A stretch of 64,000 nt of DNA, taken from Chitinophaga sp. Cy-1792. Its GTDB lineage: Bacteria; Bacteroidota; Bacteroidia; Chitinophagales; Chitinophagaceae. Location of the stretch: NCBI RefSeq assembly GCF_011752935.1, contig NZ_VWWO01000001.1, forward strand, positions 2,294,001 to 2,358,000. The letters are read 5' to 3'. Numbering within the stretch: position 1 is the stretch's first letter; each line of letters opens with the position of its first letter. Below the pieces are notes generated by a model. That model did no database searches, was not told the DNA's origin, and saw nothing but the letters and a program-made list of their open reading frames with translations. The translations under genes and the position numbers were made by a program. This document shows positions 8,621-17,547 of this stretch, piece after piece.

Positions 8621-9109
8621 ATGACTGAACAGCAATTCTGGTCTATAATAGATGCCGCCTGGAAAGATATTCCTCCGGCAGACGTACTACGCAAAACCGG
8701 CCTGAAAACCAATGAACCGGACCTTATTTTTGAACTGAGCGAAATTCTCAGCTCTGATGTAGCCCTATACCTGAAAAAAAGATTGTTAGCCCTTGAGAAA
8801 CCTGCATTGGTGGCGTTTATCCGTATCATGGAAGCTAAACTTCACCAGATAGACAGAGAGGAAATCCATTTTTATACAGATGGTTCTGATGATGGATTCC
8901 TCTATTGCCGCGGATTTATCGTCGGGATGGGAGAGGAATACTTCCGGATGATCGACAGTAATCCCGCTAAAGCTACCTGTGATGCCGAAGCCGAAGAGAT
9001 CAGCTTTATTGGCTATGCCGCCTACAGCGAAAACTTCGGTCATGAATTCAGCCGCGATGAAAACGATATTATCTCCGGCAATCCCTCGGAGGGCTGGTCA
9101 ATGAATTAG
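8621..9109 (+). CDS. DUF4240-like protein
   Basis: A 162-residue, acidic, soluble protein starting MTEQQFWSIIDAAWKDI. The opening FWSIIDAA, the middle LYCRGFIVGMGEEYF and the late YAAYSENFGHEF resemble DUF4240, a small uncharacterised family (bacterial and Streptomyces examples) often seen as isolated genes. No catalytic residues are assigned in this family to my knowledge. It has no signal peptide or membrane segment. It converges with the Dabb gene 40 bases downstream. Function unknown. Confidence 0.65.
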   Translation: MTEQQFWSIIDAAWKDIPPADVLRKTGLKTNEPDLIFELSEILSSDVALYLKKRLLALEKPALVAFIRIMEAKLHQIDREEIHFYTDGSDDGFLYCRGFIVGMGEEYFRMIDSNPAKATCDAEAEEISFIGYAAYSENFGHEFSRDENDIISGNPSEGWSMN

Positions 9110-9122
9110 CCGCCAACAAGAG

Positions 9123-9161
9123 TAATACCTATGCCGCCATTCTAATACCTATACCGTCATT
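9123..9161. repeat. Imperfect 19-bp tandem direct repeat
   Basis: Two copies of TAATACCTAT-CCG-CATT (9123-9141 and 9143-9161) differ at two positions and are one base apart. The second copy covers the stop codon of the minus-strand Dabb gene, so the duplication arose at the end of that gene. Confidence 0.8.
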
Positions 9162-9559
9162 GCGTCATAAACTACCACCTTTTCCCATAAATGGCTATAG
9201 TTTTTGACAAATGCCAGATGAATGGGGTGTGTTTGATAAGTTGCCTGCCCGGCCAGATCTTTAAAGAATATAAGCTCTGATACCTGCCAGCTGCCATCAA
9301 CCACATCCCGTTTTTCTGTTTCTGCCAGTACGCCTACATGTATTTGCTGTACTGTTTCAATTCCCTTCAGGGTTTTAACCCCTTCTACCAGTTTATCCCT
9401 GTCTTCCCGGGATTGTGGGTTTTTAAGCCAGAAAAATACATGGTGTACCAAAGGCTTTTTATTGTCTGTGCCAGCCATGGACGTGGCTGAAGCGGTAGCG
9501 GCCCCTGCACATAGGGCGGCCGCCGTACCTAGAAATTTTCTACGATTTGAATGGGCCAT
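9149..9559 (-). CDS. Exported Dabb (stress-responsive A/B barrel) domain protein
   Basis: A 136-residue protein with a twin-arginine type leader (SNRRKFLGTAAALCAG...) followed by a Dabb ferredoxin-like domain. The core VHHVFFWLKNP, a helix REDRDKLVEGVKTLKGI, the strand QQIHVGV, then DVVDGSWQVSELIFF and the ending HLAFVKNYSHLWEKVVVYDAM match Dabb proteins, small dimeric barrels whose biochemical role is mostly unknown. The Tat leader suggests a folded export route, perhaps with a cofactor. The gene is monocistronic; its 3' end carries a small tandem duplication. Confidence 0.82.
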   Translation of the reverse strand: MAHSNRRKFLGTAAALCAGAATASATSMAGTDNKKPLVHHVFFWLKNPQSREDRDKLVEGVKTLKGIETVQQIHVGVLAETEKRDVVDGSWQVSELIFFKDLAGQATYQTHPIHLAFVKNYSHLWEKVVVYDAMTV

Positions 9560-9720
9560 TTTTTAACGTGGTTAAGGCCTTTAAATTACATATCGCCGTC
9601 CAGAAATCAAAGGAGGCGCACTTTCGGTATATTCATACCAGATATCCGCGATTTCATCCCTTTTTTCTTTTACGCCATTCCGTATTACTTAATATTGCTC
9701 TCAAATAGCATATACCCACT

Positions 9721-11241
9721 ATGGATCAGCAAAAAATACGAAAAATTGAATTCGGCGTAGCAACCGGCATTTTCCTGCTGGCACTCTTTAGCCTCATTGG
9801 TCCCTCCCTCATGAACGGTGATATCCACTATGAAAGATATAATATGGGCGGTATCCCGGAAAAATTCGCCCGGTATCACCAGATATATGATTACTATCTC
9901 CACTATTTTCTGCCTGTATTAATCAAAATAGTAGTCATATACCTCAGCTTTCTGCTGGTCAACTTTATAGTGGTTCCTAAACTGTTGGAAAAAAATAAAT
10001 GGGTGTTGGGAGGCCTCCTAATCCTCTCCACCGTTACATTTATGTTCTTCCTGTTGATGGTAAGTAATTCCTATAGGTATGGATATATGCTGGGCCAATA
10101 TAAAACTATACGTGGTGCACATATGCAGTTTGCAAAGATGGCTTTCCGCTTAACTGTTGCCTACACGGTATTCTATACGGTTTATTATGCAATCAAACAG
10201 ATTTACTTTACTTATGGCCATAGTTATGCTGTCAGGAAAATATTTCCCAACAAGATCGCCAGGGAAGTACTGATTGCATTTGCCGTGTGGGTTGTGCTGC
10301 TGGTTACCATCAATGACTGGCGCCTGTCAAGTGTTATCATGTTTTTCTTCCCGGTAGCAGCTGCGTTATTCTTCTTTACACAATACAAAATATATCCCGA
10401 GTTTGAAACCCATAAAAATAAAGCCAAGCTGACCCGCGACCTGATCATCTATATCCTGGCTATCAATTTCGTAGTTATGATGATGGTGCTGATAATCTGG
10501 GGAAATGAAATAGGCGGAGACCCCATTGTACCTTTTGCACTGGTAGGCGTACTGCTTTCCGCAACGGTAGGCTTCCCGCTCAGCTGGTTCTTCTTTAAAA
10601 GTCAACTGAACCAAAAGGCAGTAACAGGACTGAAAGTAGCACTCGGCCAATCATCCGCTAACCTCGATTTTCTACGTACGCAGATCAATCCGCACTTCCT
10701 GTTCAATGCACTCAATACCCTCTATGGTACTGCCTTACAGGAAGATGCACCCCGCACCAGTGAAGGTATTCAGAAGCTGGGTGATATGATGCGCTTTATG
10801 CTGCACGATAATCATCTGGAAAAAATATCGCTGGAAAAAGAAGTAGCATATCTGCAGAATTACATTGACCTGCAACGACTCCGTGTAATGGAATCTCCGG
10901 ATATTAAAATAGAAGTAAATATCAATGAAACCGACTGTACCCACGAAATTGCGCCGATGCTGCTGATACCTTTTGTGGAGAATGCCTTTAAACATGGTAT
11001 TAGTCTGCGTAACCGCTCCAGCATCGTTATTTCACTGAGTTGTACCGCAACGGAAGTATTCTTTGATGTATATAATACCGTACATGCCCGCCCTGAAAAT
11101 GACCCTGAGAGAGATAGCATGGGCATAGGCCTGAATAACGTACGGGAAAGACTGGCATTGCTTTATCCCGGCAAACATGACCTGAGTATCAGGCAAACAT
11201 CTACAGGGTTCTTTGTGCATCTGACTATTGTCGTTAATTAA
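9721..11241 (+). CDS. LytS-type sensor histidine kinase
   Basis: A 506-residue membrane kinase. About seven or eight hydrophobic segments fill residues 10-300 (for example GVATGIFLLALFSLIG, IKIVVIYLSFLLVNFIVV, IYILAINFVVMMMVLIIW). The cytoplasmic part has the His_kinase motif of the LytS/YehU class, TQINPHFLFNALNTLYG, with phospho-acceptor His325, then an HATPase domain with PFVENAFKHGI (N-box) and MGIGLNNVRERLALLYPG (G-box). It would phosphorylate the LytTR regulator encoded two genes downstream. The gene between them starts 5 bases after its stop, so the three form one operon. The input signal is unknown; no extracellular sensory domain is obvious. Confidence 0.9.
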   Translation: MDQQKIRKIEFGVATGIFLLALFSLIGPSLMNGDIHYERYNMGGIPEKFARYHQIYDYYLHYFLPVLIKIVVIYLSFLLVNFIVVPKLLEKNKWVLGGLLILSTVTFMFFLLMVSNSYRYGYMLGQYKTIRGAHMQFAKMAFRLTVAYTVFYTVYYAIKQIYFTYGHSYAVRKIFPNKIAREVLIAFAVWVVLLVTINDWRLSSVIMFFFPVAAALFFFTQYKIYPEFETHKNKAKLTRDLIIYILAINFVVMMMVLIIWGNEIGGDPIVPFALVGVLLSATVGFPLSWFFFKSQLNQKAVTGLKVALGQSSANLDFLRTQINPHFLFNALNTLYGTALQEDAPRTSEGIQKLGDMMRFMLHDNHLEKISLEKEVAYLQNYIDLQRLRVMESPDIKIEVNINETDCTHEIAPMLLIPFVENAFKHGISLRNRSSIVISLSCTATEVFFDVYNTVHARPENDPERDSMGIGLNNVRERLALLYPGKHDLSIRQTSTGFFVHLTIVVN

Positions 11242-11246
11242 TACAT

Positions 11247-12440
11247 ATGAAAACTACGGAAAAAAATCAGCAAACGGAAAATGAGCCCGATGGCCTCACC
11301 AGGTTTCTCTGGTGGCTGGCAGCCGCTGACGGGGATATACTGAAAGAATGTAAAACTGAAAAGGAACGCTACAGGATCATTGGTATTGCAGTATTTGTAA
11401 CCTGGATGTTTGCCACGATCGCATGGGGATATTTCTTCTCCACCATCGTCAATGATGATATGATCGTACTGGCGCTGGCCCTGTTTTTTGGCTTCGCAAT
11501 ATTGAGTATAGACCGTACATTGATTGCTGCCATGACACGCAGTAATGGCAACAACAAATGGTTGCCGGTCATATTCAGGCTGGTACTGGCTATTACTATC
11601 GGGTTGTTCATCTCCCAACCTGTTGTATTGATGTTGTTCAGCAAGGATATTAAAGCCCAGCTGGAAATCAATAAACAAACGAAACTGGATGATTTTAAAG
11701 CACAGCTGGTGAAGCAGAATGCCGTACAGCACGATGCCTTACAGCAGCAGGTGGATAAACTCGACCAGCAATTGAAACAGAAAGAAGAAGATACCAAAGG
11801 CTATAAAGATGCCTTCATTAAGGAAACAGATGGTACCGGCGGCTCCGGCCGAATTGGCGAACAGGCGGTTGCCCGTGTAAAAAAGACCGCCTGGCTCGGT
11901 GCCGAAGATGAACTGACCGCCATGCGTAAGCAGCTGGCCCCACAGCAGACCAATCTGCAAAAGCAGCTAAACGACATGAAAACCAGCGATAGCCTCAAAG
12001 TAGTGGCCTATACGACTACGCTTACGGATGGCTTCCTGGCGCAAACGGAAGCCCTCCACGACCTCACAGCCGCTCATCCGCCACTTCAGCAACGGTATCG
12101 CCTGATCGTTTTTATCATCACCCTCATTGAAATCATGCCTATGCTCTCCAAGCTGCTGATGCCAAAAGGTGAATACGATGAAAAACTGGCTGCTGCTACT
12201 GCGCAGGGAATCGCATCCGCCCAGCTGGAAAGGGAAAAAGGAAGGGAACTCCTCGAGCATTATCAGGAAGCTGCTACCGCTGCTGATAAGGAAGTACTGG
12301 ACTACCTCTTCGAAGAAACCGCTCAAATGCGCAAACAACAGGCAGATGAACTGGTACGCGAATGGAAACAACGCGAAAACAGACCCTATAAACAATTCTG
12401 GCACCAAGCCGGCAAATTATTCTTAGGCAAAATCCGTTAA
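11247..12440 (+). CDS. DUF4407 membrane protein
   Basis: A 397-residue protein with four membrane segments: IIGIAVFVTWMFATIAWGYFF, DMIVLALALFFGFAILSID, LVLAITIGLFISQPVVLMLF and a later one YRLIVFIITLIEIMPML. Between segments three and four is a long extracytoplasmic coiled coil rich in Gln, Lys and Asp (about residues 140-265), and the C-terminus is a charged cytoplasmic helix. The opening FLWWLAAADGDILKEC is the DUF4407 signature. Function of the family is unknown. Its place between a LytS kinase and its LytTR regulator (5 bases after lytS, 34 before the regulator) suggests it is the sensory partner or the regulated membrane output. Confidence 0.82.
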   Translation: MKTTEKNQQTENEPDGLTRFLWWLAAADGDILKECKTEKERYRIIGIAVFVTWMFATIAWGYFFSTIVNDDMIVLALALFFGFAILSIDRTLIAAMTRSNGNNKWLPVIFRLVLAITIGLFISQPVVLMLFSKDIKAQLEINKQTKLDDFKAQLVKQNAVQHDALQQQVDKLDQQLKQKEEDTKGYKDAFIKETDGTGGSGRIGEQAVARVKKTAWLGAEDELTAMRKQLAPQQTNLQKQLNDMKTSDSLKVVAYTTTLTDGFLAQTEALHDLTAAHPPLQQRYRLIVFIITLIEIMPMLSKLLMPKGEYDEKLAAATAQGIASAQLEREKGRELLEHYQEAATAADKEVLDYLFEETAQMRKQQADELVREWKQRENRPYKQFWHQAGKLFLGKIR

Positions 12441-12474
12441 TAGCCTAACTTACAGACAGGTAAACGATGTGTAT

Positions 12475-13176
12475 ATGAAACTTACCGCTATCGCAATTGA
12501 TGATGAACCAGTAGCCCTGGCCGTGATAAAAAATCACGCGGCCATGGTGCCATACCTGGAAGTGAAAGGGTATTTTACCAATGCCTTCGAGGCGATGGAT
12601 TTTCTGAGTAAAGAAAAGGTAGACCTCATCTTTCTGGATATAAAAATGCCGGATATCTCCGGTCTCGATTTTATCAGCAGTATGCCGGAACCCCCAATGG
12701 TCGTGTTTACCACCGCCTATTCCGAACATGCAGTTAAAAGTTTTGAGTTAGATGCCATCGATTATCTCCTGAAGCCATTTTCCCTGATCAGATTCATTAA
12801 AGCATGTAATAAAGTGCATAACTTCTGGTTATTGAAGCAGAAGTCAATGCCCGTAAAGGAAGTGCCGGATTACATCTTTGTAAAAAGTGGATACGAGCAG
12901 TTTAAGGTAATATTGGAAGATATCCTGTACCTCGAAAGTGCCGGAAACTACGTGAATTTTGTGCTGAAAGACAGAAAACTGTTATCCAGGTTATCAATGC
13001 AGGAAGCCATGGATGCCTTGCCGGAAGGGCTGTTCACACGCGTACACCGCTCATTCATTGTCTCAAATAATAAAATAGAGCGGGCAGACAGAAACGCACT
13101 TTATATCACGGAAATGCCTATTCCCATTGGCGCCGCCTATGCTGAAGCGGTAGAGGAATTGTTGCTCCGCAGATAA
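12475..13176 (+). CDS. LytTR-family response regulator
   Basis: A 233-residue response regulator. The receiver domain (1-120) has the acidic pair DD at 9-10, phospho-acceptor Asp55 in IFLDIKMPDISG, Thr in VFTTAYSEHA and Lys in DYLLKPFS. The C-terminal LytTR DNA-binding domain runs from about residue 135: DYIFVKSGYEQFKV, EDILYLESAGNYVNF, and the recognition part FTRVHRSFIVSNNKIE. Start set at the ATG at 12475, two codons after a GTG. It is the partner of the LytS kinase in the same operon; its DNA targets, usually pairs of short direct repeats, were not identified in this window. Confidence 0.92.
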   Translation: MKLTAIAIDDEPVALAVIKNHAAMVPYLEVKGYFTNAFEAMDFLSKEKVDLIFLDIKMPDISGLDFISSMPEPPMVVFTTAYSEHAVKSFELDAIDYLLKPFSLIRFIKACNKVHNFWLLKQKSMPVKEVPDYIFVKSGYEQFKVILEDILYLESAGNYVNFVLKDRKLLSRLSMQEAMDALPEGLFTRVHRSFIVSNNKIERADRNALYITEMPIPIGAAYAEAVEELLLRR

Positions 13177-13283
13177 TGTCGCAATACACCCATTTATTGT
13201 CTGAGTAGCTACCCATGCAAGATGATAACAGTGATTATTTTTGTGTCAGCAACTGAATTTAATCACTGTTAATACTATTTGTT

Positions 13284-13676
13284 ATGACAACCTTAGTGAA
13301 CACTTCCCGCACCCTTAAAAAAGATAAAGTACTGTATTGGGTATTTACCTCTCTGTTTGTTTTGATGGATTCCGTACCAGCTATCATGTTCAACAGCCAG
13401 ATGGCGAAAGATGGTATCAGAGGCATGGGATTCCCTGCATGGTTTGGTGTGGAACTGGGCATTGGTAAGCTCATTGGCGGACTGCTGCTGATACTGCCTA
13501 TGGTGCCTGCACGCTTCAAAGAATGGGCTTATGTTGGTTTCGGTATATCATTGATTTCTGCATTCATTGGTAACTTTATACTGATTGATCCATTGCATGC
13601 ATTAGCTCCGCTCGCGGTGATGGTTGTACTGACCGTTTCCTATGTTTATTTCCATAGAGTGTGGGCAAATAAATAG
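13284..13676 (+). CDS. DoxX-like small membrane protein
   Basis: A 130-residue protein with four membrane segments: VLYWVFTSLFVLMDSVPAIM, LGIGKLIGGLLLILPMV, WAYVGFGISLISAFIGNFI and LAPLAVMVVLTVSYVYF. The layout and the motif GIGKLIGGLLLILP fit the DoxX-like group of four-helix membrane proteins, often annotated as DoxX-like or DUF of similar size. Some relatives bind quinones or assist redox enzymes, but no function can be claimed. The gene is isolated; a twin hairpin element follows 22 bases after its stop. Confidence 0.75.
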   Translation: MTTLVNTSRTLKKDKVLYWVFTSLFVLMDSVPAIMFNSQMAKDGIRGMGFPAWFGVELGIGKLIGGLLLILPMVPARFKEWAYVGFGISLISAFIGNFILIDPLHALAPLAVMVVLTVSYVYFHRVWANK

Positions 13677-13697
13677 TCTGTTACCTGTTTTATTGGT

Positions 13698-13781
13698 TTT
13701 TCCGGAAATTGCGCCCTCCGCAGGAGGACGCAATTTCCGGAAAAGATTGAGGGCGCCAGCGGCGCCCTCAATCTTTTCCGG
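13698..13781. repeat. Twin hairpin element 1 (long stems, 3-nt loops)
   Basis: Hairpin A pairs 13698-13719 with 13723-13744 (22 bp, one mismatch, loop GCA). Hairpin B pairs 13737-13757 with 13761-13781 (21 bp, no mismatch, loop AGC). They share 8 bases (13737-13744), so the two full stems exclude each other. There is no T-tract after B. Two similar elements occur at 28033 and 32398 in unrelated sequence. Confidence 0.8.
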
Positions 13782-13883
13782 AGGGTAAAAACGTAAGAAC
13801 AATTGCGAGCCATTCACTCATGTAATAGAAAATAAAATCCTTTCGATTTTGCTTATATTTAAGCATAAGCAAAACCACGTTAT

Positions 13884-14909
13884 ATGAGTAATTCCAACAA
13901 CCGCCGCGATTTCCTTCGCCAGATGGGACTCGCTACCATGGGACTCGGCATTTTCCCCTCGCTGCTAGCTGCCTGTAATAACGGGAATCCTTCCAATACC
14001 GGAGAAAAGAAAGATAGTACACAGTCTGCCGCTGATGTGCATAAAGAGCTTTTCTTTAAAATATCACTGGCAGAATGGTCCTTCCATAAGGCACTGTTTG
14101 CAGGGAAAATGAATCACCTCGACTTCCCGCTGCGTGCTAAAAAAGAATTTGATATCCACGCAGTAGAATATGTTAACCAGTTCTTTAAAGACAAAGCGAA
14201 GGACAAGGACTACCTGCAGCAGATGAAGCAACGTTGCGACGATAACGGTGTTAAAAGCGTACTTATCATGTGCGATGGTGAAGGTGAAATGGGCGACCAG
14301 GATGCGAAGAAAAGATTGCAGGCCGTGGAAAATCATTATAAATGGGTAGAAGCTGCCCAATTCCTGGGCTGCCACGCCATCCGCGTAAATGCAGCAGGAG
14401 AGGGTAATGCGGACGATGTCGCCAAAGCAGTGGTGGAGTCGCTGACTAAATTGGCTTCCTTCGGAAAAGACCATGGTATCAACGTAATCGTAGAAAACCA
14501 CGGAGGAAATTCTTCCAATGGTAAATGGTTAAGTAATATCATGAAGTCGGTTAATATGCCTAACTGCGGCACATTGCCGGATCTGGGCAACTTCTGCATC
14601 AAACGCTCCAAACCGGAAAATAATACGCCGGAAGCCTGGGCGAAAACCAAATGCCTCGAGGAATATGACCGCTACGATGGCGTTACTGAACTCATGCCTT
14701 TCGCCAAAGGTGTCAGCGCTAAAACATATGACTTCAACGACCAGGGCGAAGAAACTACCATCGACTATACCCATATGCTGAAAATTGTGAAGGCAGCCGG
14801 TTATACCGGACATATCGGTATTGAATATGAAGGCGAACGCCTCTCAGAAGAAGACGGTATCCGTAAAACAAAAGCGTTGCTCCAGCGTGTGGGCGCAACC
14901 CTGAGCTAA
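13884..14909 (+). CDS. Exported TIM-barrel sugar isomerase/epimerase family protein
   Basis: A 341-residue protein of the xylose-isomerase-like AP-endonuclease 2 superfamily. The leader MSNSNNRRDFLRQMGLATMG is a twin-arginine signal that runs into a lipobox (LLAAC, Cys at about 31), so the protein is probably a Tat-exported lipoprotein. Barrel metal ligands are visible in IVENHGG (Glu) and GIEYEGERL near the end, with HAVEYVNQFF near the first strands. Family members isomerise or epimerise sugars, or act with DUF1080 proteins and sugar dehydrogenases. Substrate unknown. A terminator follows at 14933. The gene stands alone. Confidence 0.82.
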   Translation: MSNSNNRRDFLRQMGLATMGLGIFPSLLAACNNGNPSNTGEKKDSTQSAADVHKELFFKISLAEWSFHKALFAGKMNHLDFPLRAKKEFDIHAVEYVNQFFKDKAKDKDYLQQMKQRCDDNGVKSVLIMCDGEGEMGDQDAKKRLQAVENHYKWVEAAQFLGCHAIRVNAAGEGNADDVAKAVVESLTKLASFGKDHGINVIVENHGGNSSNGKWLSNIMKSVNMPNCGTLPDLGNFCIKRSKPENNTPEAWAKTKCLEEYDRYDGVTELMPFAKGVSAKTYDFNDQGEETTIDYTHMLKIVKAAGYTGHIGIEYEGERLSEEDGIRKTKALLQRVGATLS

Positions 14910-14932
14910 ACCATTATATTACAGATGCTCCT

Positions 14933-14972
14933 AAAGAGGGTAAGGATACATCTCCTTACCCTCTTTATTTTT
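14933..14972 (+). terminator. Rho-independent terminator
   Basis: AAAGAGGGTAAGGA and TCCTTACCCTCTTT form a perfect 14-bp stem with a 6-nt loop, followed by ATTTTTTA. It ends the sugar isomerase gene. Confidence 0.85.
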
Positions 14973-15118
14973 TACCTTGTCCTGAAATGAACACCTGCTG
15001 TCAGATATTGAACATTTTATATTTATATATAATTTATATTTTGTTGATTTATTGAGATGATTATATAGGCATTTATTTGGTAAGACTTCATCATCCGTTT
15101 TAACAAACTATGATCGTC

Positions 15119-17509
15119 ATGATAAAAAACTATTTAAAAATAGCTTTCAGGAACCTGTTAAAATACAAGGTTTATGGGGCACTGAATGTAGCAGGGCTCG
15201 CAGTCAGTATTGCCTGTGGCATCATCGTATTTTCAATGGTGAAATACCACCTGAGCTTTGATAATTTCCACCATAACGCCAACAGGATTTACAGAATAGT
15301 CACAGAACAGCATAGAGATAAAATTAATTACAGCAGCAGTGTGCCTCCGGCGCTAGGACTCGCCGTCCGTAATGATTACAGCTATGCTGAAGCGATTGCC
15401 AGAACCGTATCTGCACAGGATATGCTGGTGACCGTGCAAACTACAAAAGGCCTCACTAAATCCAATGAACGCGACTTTATTTATGCGGAGCCTTCTTTTC
15501 TCCAGATATTTAATCTTCCCCTGGTAAGCGGCAATAAAAAAGATGTGCTGGCAGAACCTAATACGGCTGTTATAACGGAAACGGCTGCACGCCGTCTCTT
15601 TGGTACCACCGATGTGGTAGGTAAAGTAATGCGCCTGGATAATGTTATCCCGGTACGTGTGACCGGCGTTTTAAAAGATCTTCCGGTAAATACCGACCTG
15701 CGTGCACAAGTAGTTGCCTCCTGGCAAACCATCAGGACCTACAATGAATGGTACCTGCATAACGACTCCTGGGGCGGCATTTCCTCCGATTTACAGTGTT
15801 ATGCACTGCTGCGCCCTGATGTCAGCATCGCTGCAATGGAGAAAGACATGGACGCCTATGTGCCTAAATTCAGAGCGGGCAACAAAAATGTGCATCACTA
15901 TAAATTACAGCCACTGTCCGACATGCACTTCGATAGCCGCTACGGTGGCGCCATGGAGAAGAAAAATCTCTGGGTATTATCCCTTATCGGAACATTCCTG
16001 CTCATAGCGGCATGCATTAACTTCATTAACCTCGCCACAGCGCAGGCGCTGGGCAGGTCGAGAGAAGTTGGCATCCGGAAAGCATTGGGCAGCCAGCGTT
16101 TTCAGCTGTTCTGGCAGTTTATTGCCGAAACAGGGCTAATAACGGTGGCGGCTACACTGACAGCGGTATTTATCGCGATGTCGGCCATGCCGAAAGTGAA
16201 TGATTTATTCCATGCGCAAATTCAGCTTAATCTCCTCAAAGACCCGGCACTGCCAGGTTTCCTGCTGTTGATGATGGTTATGGTAACTTTCATGGCCGGC
16301 GCCTATCCCGGGCTGATTCTTTCCGGATTCAAGCCCGTGGCGGCTTTGAAAGGAAAACTTTCCATGCAGCAGATTGGTGGTTTTAACACCCGCAGAAGCC
16401 TGATCGTATTACAGTTTTCTATTTCGCTGGTACTGATCATCGCCATGCTGGTGATTTCCCGCCAGATGAGCTATACCCGCCAGTTCGATCTGGGCTTCGA
16501 TAAAGAGGCGGTGGTGATGGTGCCAAGGGCATCAGAGAACCCTGATATCAGTATGTATTCCCTCCGCGATCAGCTGGCGGCAATCCCGGGCGTACAGCAG
16601 GTTTCGCTGTGCTATGCTGCGCCATCTTCCGAAACGGCCTGGAATAACAGTATCCGCTTCGATAACAGAAGTGAAGACGAAGATTTCAGGGTCAGTATTA
16701 AAAGTATTGATGAACATTATTTCGCTGCTTTCGGCCTGAAAGTGATAGCAGGCAAAAATCTCTTTAAAGCTGATTCTGCCAGGGAGATGATTATTAACGA
16801 AACGATGCTACGTAAGCTGGGACTGACTTCTCCCGAACAGGCCATTGGGAAGTCAATGGTATTTGCCGGCGAGTCTGCCAGCGCCCCGATCGTTGGCGTA
16901 GTGGCTGATTTTCACGACCGTTCCCTGCACGAAGACATCGGTGCGGTTGCCTTTACCACATTGCCAAATATGTACCAGGATTATGCCGTGAAAGTGAATG
17001 CCAGTCAGCTTTCCACGATCATGCCGGCCATAGAAAAGACCTGGAGCACTATGTACCCCGAAAAAGTATATACCTACAAGTTCCTGGATGATTATATCGG
17101 CTACTTCTACCAGACGGAAACAGATATGCTGCAAATTATCCGCATATTCTCGTTCATCGCTATTTTCATCGCCTGCCTGGGCCTGTATGGCCTGGTAACC
17201 TTCATGGTGGCGCAGAAACGAAAGGAAATAGGTATCCGGAAGGTCCTGGGCAGTAATGTTTCAGGAATACTCTGGCTGTTTGGAAAAGAGTTTGGAAGAC
17301 TGATATTGCTGGCTTTTGCTTTTGCCGCACCGCTGAGCTGGTGGCTGATGAGCAACTGGCTCAAAGACTTCCGCTTTCATACAGAATTGTCGGTGATGAC
17401 CTTTGTTTCCGCTATTTTCCTGACCTTACTCATTGCTGCGGTAACCGTCTCTTTACAGAGTGCCAAAGCCGCCATGATGAACCCTATCAGGAGTCTCCGT
17501 AGCGAATAG
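15119..17509 (+). CDS. MacB/FtsX-type ABC transporter permease
   Basis: A 796-residue membrane protein with duplicated FtsX domains. The start motif MIKNYLKIAFRNLLKYK is characteristic of the Bacteroidota family of large permeases. The first TM (GLAVSIACGIIVFSMV) is followed by a periplasmic MacB-like core (about 45-270), three TMs (LSLIGTFLLIAACINFINLA; IAETGLITVAATLTAVFIA; FLLLMMVMVTFMAGAYPG), a second unit beginning RRSLIVLQFSISLVLIIAMLVI, another periplasmic part, and three final TMs. RKEIGIRKVLGS and SREVGIRKALGS are the coupling helices that meet the ATPase. No ATP-binding subunit is encoded beside it, so it pairs with one elsewhere. These proteins move or sense peptides, lipids or drugs; the cargo is unknown. 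An in-frame ATG at 15110 is an alternative start. Confidence 0.87.
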   Translation: MIKNYLKIAFRNLLKYKVYGALNVAGLAVSIACGIIVFSMVKYHLSFDNFHHNANRIYRIVTEQHRDKINYSSSVPPALGLAVRNDYSYAEAIARTVSAQDMLVTVQTTKGLTKSNERDFIYAEPSFLQIFNLPLVSGNKKDVLAEPNTAVITETAARRLFGTTDVVGKVMRLDNVIPVRVTGVLKDLPVNTDLRAQVVASWQTIRTYNEWYLHNDSWGGISSDLQCYALLRPDVSIAAMEKDMDAYVPKFRAGNKNVHHYKLQPLSDMHFDSRYGGAMEKKNLWVLSLIGTFLLIAACINFINLATAQALGRSREVGIRKALGSQRFQLFWQFIAETGLITVAATLTAVFIAMSAMPKVNDLFHAQIQLNLLKDPALPGFLLLMMVMVTFMAGAYPGLILSGFKPVAALKGKLSMQQIGGFNTRRSLIVLQFSISLVLIIAMLVISRQMSYTRQFDLGFDKEAVVMVPRASENPDISMYSLRDQLAAIPGVQQVSLCYAAPSSETAWNNSIRFDNRSEDEDFRVSIKSIDEHYFAAFGLKVIAGKNLFKADSAREMIINETMLRKLGLTSPEQAIGKSMVFAGESASAPIVGVVADFHDRSLHEDIGAVAFTTLPNMYQDYAVKVNASQLSTIMPAIEKTWSTMYPEKVYTYKFLDDYIGYFYQTETDMLQIIRIFSFIAIFIACLGLYGLVTFMVAQKRKEIGIRKVLGSNVSGILWLFGKEFGRLILLAFAFAAPLSWWLMSNWLKDFRFHTELSVMTFVSAIFLTLLIAAVTVSLQSAKAAMMNPIRSLRSE

Positions 17510-17547
17510 TTTAAAGCTTAAAATATTATCAGCATAACTGGTGACGA

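Noticed and set aside
15110..15119. Extra nine bases at the start of the permease gene
   Set aside because: The family almost always begins MIKNYLKIAFRNL, so the ATG at 15119 is preferred over 15110.
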